A stretch of DNA of 64,000 nucleotides, from positions 113,522,001-113,586,000 of the forward strand of contig JBITNC010000001.1 of assembly GCA_050084985.1 (NCBI GenBank), written 5' to 3'. Under the pieces are notes generated by a model. The model searched no databases, had not been told where the DNA came from, and was given only the letters and a program-made list of their open reading frames with translations. The DNA is from Nageia nagi (lineage: Eukaryota; Pinophyta). Each line of letters opens with the position of its first letter. The first letter of the stretch is position 1. This document shows positions 57,106 through 64,000 of this stretch, piece after piece. The position numbers and the translations under genes are program-made.

Positions 57106-58899
57106 ATCTAGCACTAGAAGGAGGGCCCCTTGCATGCATTTAGAGAATTGAAGCAAAAAATAGGATCAATTACATATTGTTTTGATTATATTTTTAAATC
57201 TATTTGCATCCTGTGGAATCAGAAACTAACTTAATCTGTTTGATCTATTGTTTTGTTTTTGTTTTTTGGTGTTTTAGGATCATCGATGATCGTACCAAAA
57301 TTACCAATGATTGCTGTAAAATCATCAACGATCTCTATAAAATTGGTATGTTTTCTAATCTGATGTAAATACAGTAAATGTAAGTAGGCATTTAAAATGA
57401 CAGTCGATAAAATTTCATGTGATCTCTTTGCTCAGAGTGCATGTAGAAAATGGGTAGCAAAACTTTAAATGCATTTTTATTTCATGTATGTTATGAATAA
57501 TGTTGTTTGTTTTTATTCTTTTGGGTTAAGGATACGTACACATTAATACTTTTTATCTTGCCTACTTATGCTCTCTCTTTGCGCTTTATGCGATCTAAGG
57601 TGACCAGAATAGACTTGATAAGAAGGAATAATTACATGTCTCTTTTTTCACACTAATTTTAATTTGGTTAATTTATCACACATAATGACCTCTTACCAAG
57701 TCTGCCCTTACCACTCCAATGGAGGTTGAAGGGATATGTGATTAGTAAGAGGAAGAAATTTACTACACTTAACACTTCCACTATTGGAAGCAATAAATGA
57801 ATTACACTTAATTTGGAATGAACCTAAGGTAAATGAATTGAGGTTTGGGTAGTATAAATCATATTAAAAGGTTAATGAATTGGAGGGATTTGAATACATT
57901 AAGTACTTTCACTTAACAAAGTATGCTCTCACTTTTGCACTTCAAGTGATCTTAAGTGATCAGAAATAAGTTAAGTGAAAGAGGTAAAATTTATTCACAT
58001 CTTATTTGGAAATGTACTTCACATTAACACTCTTAAAGATGTCTGCCCTTACCACTCCATTGGAGGTCGAAGGGATATGTGACTCTTGGAGGAGTAATTG
58101 AACCTCACTTAACTAATTTATCTACACTTAATGACTTCTTACCAAGTCTGCTCTTACCACTCCATTGGAGGTCGAAGAGATATGTGACTAGTAAAAACAG
58201 GGAATTTATTACACATAATACTTCCATAGCTGGAAGGGGTTAATGAACATCATTAAGAGGTTGGATAATGAATCACATTATAATTAAAAAGAATAATGGA
58301 TTTATTAAGGTCAAGACTCACTTAAAATAAACTTTTTGATTATATCACATTAAGATAAGTAAATGGACATGAATGTTTGGGAGGGTAGTATGCATAAATG
58401 TATTTTACTTGTGTAAATGCATTTCATAAGGCCTTAAAGGAATAATTGAACATTAACGAGTTGGATGTCACTACCAACCATTAATTCTTACTTCTTTGTA
58501 ACCATCGACATAACACACTTGAAGCCATAGAGCCAGTTACACTTGGAGGTGATGACCAAGGTAACTTTCCTTTAGGTAGAAGTCAAAAAAGGAGACTCAT
58601 CTAGAACCAAGCCAAAAGCCATAGAAACTTGCAAACATTAGAATTACCCAACCTACCTTGTTTAACACTTGACTAGTCAAAACAAACTAGGAAAATTAAA
58701 AATATTAAAAATAAACAACCCATATCGTTCATTTAATTCAGACATTAAAAATATGCGAAAAAGTTAAAGAAGATAATCACATCGTTAAAAGTAGGTTTGC
58801 ATATAGGCTATTTGTGCATTAAATTATTTTCTCAAAAATATAATCTAAAAGATAAAAATAGATTTTCTTGTTTACGATGCTTGTTTATGATATCTAAAA
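57106..58899 (+). other. Leader of the right-hand Gypsy element, with a repeated palindrome
   Basis: Non-coding. 'gtctgcccttaccactccattggaggtcgaagggatatgtgac' occurs in variants near 57700, 58041 and 58146. The first and third copies also share about 120 bp of surrounding sequence. The core CTCCATTGGAG is a near-perfect palindrome. Confidence 0.5.
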
Positions 58900-59650
58900 A
58901 TGGTTCAAACTAGAAGTATGACCGCTAAGAAAATGCGAGAACACCCATTTGAAATATAAGAAATAGGTTCAGACAATATGGATTTGATAGAGTATTCGGT
59001 TAGGAGGCCACCTCCTTTAGATGAATCAGATCCATGGTAGTTCTTTATGAGAGTAAAGATTGGGATTGTGGTTATGATCAAACTAGAGTGCAAAGACAAA
59101 GTATAGAAGAACCTATTACCAAGGCTAGAATGCAAGTGTTAGAAGAAGATTTAATTGAAATTCATCATCATCTAGCTAATCTTAGGGATATTCCTAAGAT
59201 GTCTACTAGTTTACCAGGAGATGTAGAAAAACTAAATCATAGGCATGATAACTTAGAAATTGATGAGGATAAATCTCGGTTGAAACCATAGCGGTACCAG
59301 AGACTGAGCCATATAAAGTTAAATATCAAAGAGTCATTCGTCAATTATCAGATGGTCAAAAGGTTAGCTCTTTAATCTGAAAGGAGGGAGCTCCTTTTTC
59401 TCATAAATCTCTCGAATTAGGAAAAAATGAAGTATCAATACCTACGAGTAATTTATCTCAAAGAGCTCCTTCAATGAAGCAAACGGAGAAATCTTATTCT
59501 TCAAAGGGAGGATTACATAAAAAGACATCTAAATACAAAATAGAAGAGATACCTTCTTATGAAGAACTAGAAGAATGATGATTACATAAAACAAAACTCG
59601 ATCAAAAATTCACGGAAATACATGCTGATGATATTAAAAAGGCCACAGAG
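58900..59650 (+). pseudogene. Gypsy gag N-terminal region (broken)
   Basis: Starts MVQTRSMTAKKMREHP, typical of Tat/Athila gag. A stop follows after HPFEI and the frame changes near 59033. The next piece (59034-59291) reads VLYESKDWDCGYDQTRVQRQ and LPGDVEKLNHRHDNLEID. It then moves to a third frame at about 59291 (VPETEPYKVKYQRVIRQLS). Two frame changes and at least four stops within 750 bp. Confidence 0.65.
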
Positions 59651-60238
59651 ATGCAATATCTTCTAAAGGAAGTTGATGAATTCATTAAAATTCAAGAACA
59701 AGAGAATAAATTAAAAGAAATGGAAGATAAACTTCTGAGAGATAAAAGAAAATTCATAGAACAAGAACAAGCAAAGAAAGAAAGAAATGAGTTCCTGGAA
59801 CAAGAAAAGAAAAGACTTCATAAAGAGCATGAGATTCAACTTCATTTACAGGAATTACAACTTAAAGAATTAGAGAATGAAAAAATAAAGAGGGAACAAT
59901 ATCTACATATGGAGAAAGAAAAACAAAGATAGTGGGATGAATATCAAAAAATAAGGAATTTGAAATCGAAAACTCCTGAAGGAAGTCAAATACAAAGATA
60001 TCGAGATCCTTACTTAGACAAACAAGAAGCGATGGATAGAGAGATAGCCATTTTATTACAAAAGGAAATGGATAAGAAACTAGAACTTCAAAAATTATAT
60101 GATAAACAAAAGCAAGATTCTATTAAAAGTTGGGTTGAACAAACCCAAAATCAAACAAGACAACCTGATTACAAAGGAAAAGATCTACATGGAAAAGGGA
60201 TATCTCAAAGACCTCCTAAAATCCCTATTCTACGATGA
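59651..60238 (+). pseudogene. Gypsy gag coiled-coil extension
   Basis: The pieces 59651-59932 and 59960-60238 share a frame and are separated by one TAG. They are extremely Glu/Lys/Gln-rich and regularly patterned (for example EQENKLKEMEDKLLRDKR and LQELQLKELENEKIKREQ), giving a long predicted coiled coil. Tat-branch gag proteins are larger than Copia gag, and a coiled coil could help particle assembly. I infer that role. A protein of this composition could also be mistaken for a myosin-like host protein, but the flanking frame runs into clear gag. Confidence 0.65.
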
Positions 60239-60256
60239 CATTCACCTCTTAAAATA

Positions 60257-61567
60257 TTGCCTCCACCACTGTCAGAGTTTCCTTCTGACTATGAGTCTTA
60301 CATTTCAAGATCAATCTTGAAAAAGGATCCGAATACTCAAAGATATCATAGGCACACTCAAGGTCATAGAACCGATAAAGAATTAGAAGACTTTATGAAG
60401 GATTTTATAAATCGAGAAATGAATGTTCAAGGACTTCAAAAGTTAAATTACAAGAATATTTGCAATGAATCTATTCATCCAAGTGTTCCAAAAAAGAAAC
60501 TACCATATAGGTTTGAATTTCCTAAGATAGAACCATTCAAAGGAAAAGAGGACCCCAAAGAACATTTGAGAAAATTTACATTTTCTAGTTATCAGATAGC
60601 CAATGATGACTCATTAATGTTACGTATATTTCCTATGAAACTCGCAGGCCAAGCTTTAGATTGGTATAATAGTTTACCCATGCATAGTTTATATACGTTC
60701 GAACAATTGGCTAATCAATTTCTTGAACATTTCAGAATCAATATTAAAGAAAAATCTTCAATTACTGATCTTACAAGATTGCAACAATTTCCTGATGAAA
60801 CTATACAAGATTACATCTCAAGATAGCGGGCTATACTCACTAGTATGCCTTATACAATACCACAAGAGGAATTGGTTAAATTAGTTAGTCAAAGTTGTTT
60901 AATACCAATAGCCAGTGTTCTCCAAATTCAACAACATAGAACTTTTGAAGAAGCTATTGCTCAGGCAGTAGTTATAGAAAGAGTTAAAATTCAAGATGGA
61001 GAACTAATGCTTAAGAAAAAAGAATACAAAAAGGGTAATCAATATGAGAACAGTACTAAACAACCACAAAACAATCAAATAGCTATGATAGAAGATTTCG
61101 GTCAAGCTTCAAAAATCGAAGAAAATGTTGAACCTAAGCCTAAAAGAAATTTTACCCCATTAGTAGAACCATTAGCCGAAATACTTAAAAAATTATGTGA
61201 TAATGGTATGATTAGATTACCTAATATAAAACCTGAAAATCCTAATGCTAAGGGAAGCAAATGGTATAAGAAAAATCAATTTTGTGCTTATCATAGGCAA
61301 AAAGGACATAATACAAATAGATGTCGAACTTTACAACATAAAATTCAAGACTTGATAGATAGTCAAAAAATAGATGTGGATAATCCTGTTGTGCCTTTGA
61401 ATCAAAATTTAGGGATATATCAAAACCCCTTACCTTCACATCAAGCTAACAATGTAGCAACCATCCCAAACCAAATGAACTATACATGGAATAATAAGGA
61501 TATACCATTTATAGGGACTATAGATGATTCAATACATATGATTGGTATAGCTACAAGAGCACAATAA
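60257..61567 (+). pseudogene. Gypsy gag core and zinc knuckle
   Basis: Retrotrans_gag-type core: YRFEFPKIEPFKGKEDPKEH, then MKLAGQALDWYNSLP (about 60635-60680) and FEQLANQFLEHF. One stop after YISR (60826) splits it from the in-frame 60845-61567 piece. That piece ends in a zinc knuckle of C-X2-H-X4-H-X4-C form (CAYHRQKGHNTNRC, 61283-61324), the variant seen in Tat/Athila elements, followed by LQHKIQDLIDSQKI. Confidence 0.88.
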
Positions 61568-61693
61568 TATCAGAATAAATAGGATAATCCATGAAAAAAT
61601 CAATCGATATCAAACCCAATTAATATACAACCTATACCTCCTTCACAACAACCTAAAGTTTCGATAAAAGGTGCTCATCAACAATAATTAAAA

Positions 61694-62838
61694 ATGTCTC
61701 CAGTTAAAATGACCTTATTTGAATTATTACAACAGTCTGAGAGTTATAGGGAGGCTATGAATCAAATTCTACAAGAAATTCAAGTGGATATTAGTAACCC
61801 TGATAATTTTATTTCAATAGTTGAAAGTTTGAGGATATCTCAACAACCTAGCATCACCTTCTACAAACAAGAAAAATTAAATAACGATGGACCAGGCGGA
61901 CTTGATCCACCTTTACATATAATAGGTAAAGTAGATGGGAAATTATTTAAAAAAAATTTGATAGATGAAGGTTTAGCTATAAATATAATTTCAGATGCTG
62001 CATACAAAAATTTGAATTTATCAAATTCGCTTATTTTAGCTCCTTCTTTACAAATTAGGGTATTAATGATGCAATGTGTTCAACTTTGGGATCAATAGTG
62101 CTGCCAATTACAATAGGGGCTAAAACTGTTCAAACTTTATTACATATAATTGAAGGAAATATTATACAATACAACATTCTTTTAGGATGTCCATGGATTA
62201 GAGAAATGCAATGTGTTCCATCAACTTATCATGGATGTTTAAAATACATTTATAAAGATAAAGTTCATTATGTGTTTAAAGATCCAGATCCTTACTCACA
62301 TTGTAATTTAATTTTTGATCCAAATAAAGTGACCTTACCATCTCCTAATTTATCAACTATATTGATGAATAAAAGTATGAACCAATCTAAAGTCATAAAA
62401 GGAAAAGGTGATATAGTTATACAAGATAAAGATATTTGGGAAAAAGTTGCTAAAACTTTAAATGAAAAATATGGAGCTTCTTCATCAAAACAAGTAAATA
62501 CTACATCTAATAATGACTCATCCAATGTATATCTAGTAAAAGTTAAATTAAGGGATTTAGGGATGGGAGAATATGACATAAATGATGTGGTATTTAGTAT
62601 ACCTTCATCACAAGAAATGGGAAGATTATCTGAATCACCTAGTGTGATTGGAAAAATAGTGCCTTTAGGAGAAGTACCTAATCAGACAATGTTCATCTAT
62701 GCGGGGATAGGGGATCCTGTGTCAACAATACCCAATCAAACATATGAAGGAAATTTCAATAATGACATGAAATATTTATCGCCATGTTCAAGAACATTTG
62801 TCTTAAACTATTTTAACAAATGTAATTGGCAAGGATGA
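61694..62838 (+). pseudogene. Gypsy aspartic protease with G-patch-like tail
   Basis: Begins MSPVKMTLFELLQQSESYRE. The active site reads LIDEGLAINIIS with the catalytic Asp at 61964; most Tat relatives have LIDEGSSVNI, so two residues differ. A frame change falls between 62074 and 62098. The frame then continues with LGCPWIREMQCVPSTYHGCL. The piece ends in NWQG, a TGA (62836-62838), then GLGRYEQG in frame, which resembles the G-patch that follows protease in some retroelements. The protease would cut the polyprotein. Confidence 0.82.
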
Positions 62839-62841
62839 GGA

Positions 62842-63630
62842 TTGGGTCGATATGAACAGGGTCCAAGAGAGATAATTGAATTACAATACCAACATCCCAT
62901 TGATAAAAGGGGATTAGATTATCAAAATAAGTGTGAAAATCTTGCTAAATTAGAAAATTTAGGAGAAGAGAATTTGGATTATAATGAAGAAATCTTAGAG
63001 AAAGAATCCTTAGTACAAGAAATTATTGATATAAGAGAAGAACGATTAAGTGAAATGGATGTCTTAGAAGGTGTCGAAACGTTCTTTATTAATAATATTG
63101 AGCCACTCTGGAATCATTCATGTTTACCAAGACATATACAGGAAAAAATAAATAAAAATGTCGAATCATCAATCATTTTATATTCAGATATACCATCGGT
63201 AAATATGGTTACAATAAAAGAGAATGATATTGAAGATCAAAATAATGAACAAATAGATGAAGTTAACGAAAATCAAAATTTAATCAAAATAATAGCCAAT
63301 ACTTCTATAGATGAAATAATTGCTGATTTCTCTCTTATATCATCTAATCCTTTGGTACATGAATTCAAAAATGTAGATCACATACTGGGTTCCTATGAAA
63401 ATCAAGTATACACGAATGAACAAACTCAAGAATACGATGAAGAATATAGTGCTAATGACAATGGCTGGATGCCAGTACCAAATCAATTAGAAGAAGGGTC
63501 GCATATGCTTACTAAAAAATTCTTAGAAATAAATATTAGTAATGATCCTCAAAATCCTAAAATTATTCAATTAGAAGAAAACCTCATGGAAAATGAACAA
63601 GAAGAAATTATAACCTTATTAAAAAAATGA
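62842..63630 (+). pseudogene. Gypsy protease-RT linker
   Basis: 262 codons, very rich in Glu, Asn and Ile, with no recognisable domain. It lies between the G-patch-like motif and RT in the same frame. It ends in a single TGA directly before EKVFAWSYANMPGIDP. Long acidic linkers at this place are common in the Tat branch. Confidence 0.7.
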
Positions 63631-64000
63631 GAAAAGGTATTTGCATGGTCATATGCAAACATGCCTGGAATAGATCCTAAATTAGTAGTACATAATTTAG
63701 CATTAAAGCCTAATGCTAAACCCATTAAACAAAAATTACGTAAAATGCATCCTACTATAGCATTAATGGTAAAAGAAGAACTTCAAAAATTATTAGAAGC
63801 TAAATTTATACAACCTATAGATTACTCAGATTGGATATCTAATATGGTACCTATGAAAAAGCCAAGTGGAAAAATAAGAATATGCACAGATTTTCATGAT
63901 CTTAACAAAGCTTGTCCTAAAGATGATTTCCCTCTACTAGCATTGATAATTTGGTAGACTCGACAGCAGGACATGATATGTTATCATTAATGGATGAGTT
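63631..64000 (+). pseudogene. Gypsy reverse transcriptase, N-terminal part
   Basis: Reads MPGIDPKLVVHNLALKPNAK, LRKMHPTIALMVKEELQKLL, YSDWISNMVPMKKPSGKIRI and CTDFHDLNKACPKDDFPL, the classic RVT_1 opening of Tat-like Gypsy. A frame change near 63933-63940 interrupts it. In the next frame it continues SIDNLVDSTAGHDMLSLMDE to the right window edge. The catalytic YxDD box lies outside the window. Confidence 0.92.

Larger units (their letters stand above)
58900..64000 (+). mobile_element. Tat-like Ty3-gypsy retrotransposon, 5' half, decayed
   Basis: Order gag, zinc knuckle, protease, linker, RT: in Ty3-gypsy the RT follows protease directly, as seen here. The CHHC-type knuckle and the protease form LIDEG with LLGCPWIREMQCVPSTYHGC match the plant Tat/Athila branch. 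The frame is 1 near the start, 0 and then 2 through gag, 1 from protease to RT, then shifts again near 63935. Several nonsense codons are present. The element continues past the right edge. Confidence 0.9.

Noticed and set aside
59651-59932. Host myosin- or kinesin-like coiled-coil gene
   Set aside because: The frame continues without a splice signal into gag core, zinc knuckle and protease of a Gypsy element, so it is element sequence.

Overview
This is plant nuclear DNA, and I find no intact host gene in it. The evidence is the mix of Ty1-copia and Ty3-gypsy LTR retrotransposons primed by initiator-Met tRNA, a plant L1-type LINE, and decayed plant PPR sequences carrying E/E+ motifs. The very AT-rich background, the dense nesting and the heavy decay suggest a seed plant with a large genome, possibly a gymnosperm. 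The sequence alone cannot prove the taxon.

Layout, left to right. 1-5672: 3' part of a decayed Copia element on + (called Copia-A here), cut by the left window edge and inserted into PPR sequence. 5673-7640: about eight diverged tandem units of about 228 bp, each made from pieces of a PPR-E gene. 7650-12450: a decayed LINE on + (gag-like ORF1, endonuclease, RT, zinc-binding region). 12450-17638: mostly unassigned, with one PPR remnant (14395-15440) and a three-copy repeat of about 180 bp (15885-16350). 17644-22847: a complete but decayed Copia on - (Copia-C), with TSD GAAAC. 22853-24718: unassigned AT-rich DNA.

24719-44254 is a three-element nest. The host is an LTR element on + with 1.35-kb LTRs and no recognisable pol (LARD-like). 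Its 5' LTR is split by Copia-B on - (25566-33461, TSD TTGAG, same family as Copia-A) and by Copia-D on + (33804-38932, TSD GATTA, identical-length 405-bp LTRs, nearly intact polyprotein). The 3' LTR of the host at 42895-44254 serves as an uninterrupted reference for both insertion sites.

44255-45780: AT-rich, nothing recognised. 45780-49430: about three tandem copies of a 1.2-kb PPR-E/E+ pseudogene unit. 49430-52132: AT-rich DNA, short tandem repeats, a small SMART- or tRNA-like unit and about 1.4 kb of degenerate telomere-like repeats. 52133-55333: a possible very long LTR on -, containing three 312-bp repeats. 56000-64000: 5' part of a decayed Tat-like Gypsy on + (probable LTR and leader, then gag from 58900, protease, linker, start of RT), cut by the right edge.

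The genes here do not cooperate as a pathway. The coding sequences are retrotransposon gag/pol in various states of decay, plus amplified PPR debris. I did not find a new biological system. The most unusual observations are the frame-length (76-codon) PPR-derived tandem array, the independent 1.2-kb PPR tandem with repeated junctions after the E+ motif, and the triple nest whose LTR divergences agree with the insertion order. Percent identities and copy counts were made by eye and are approximate.
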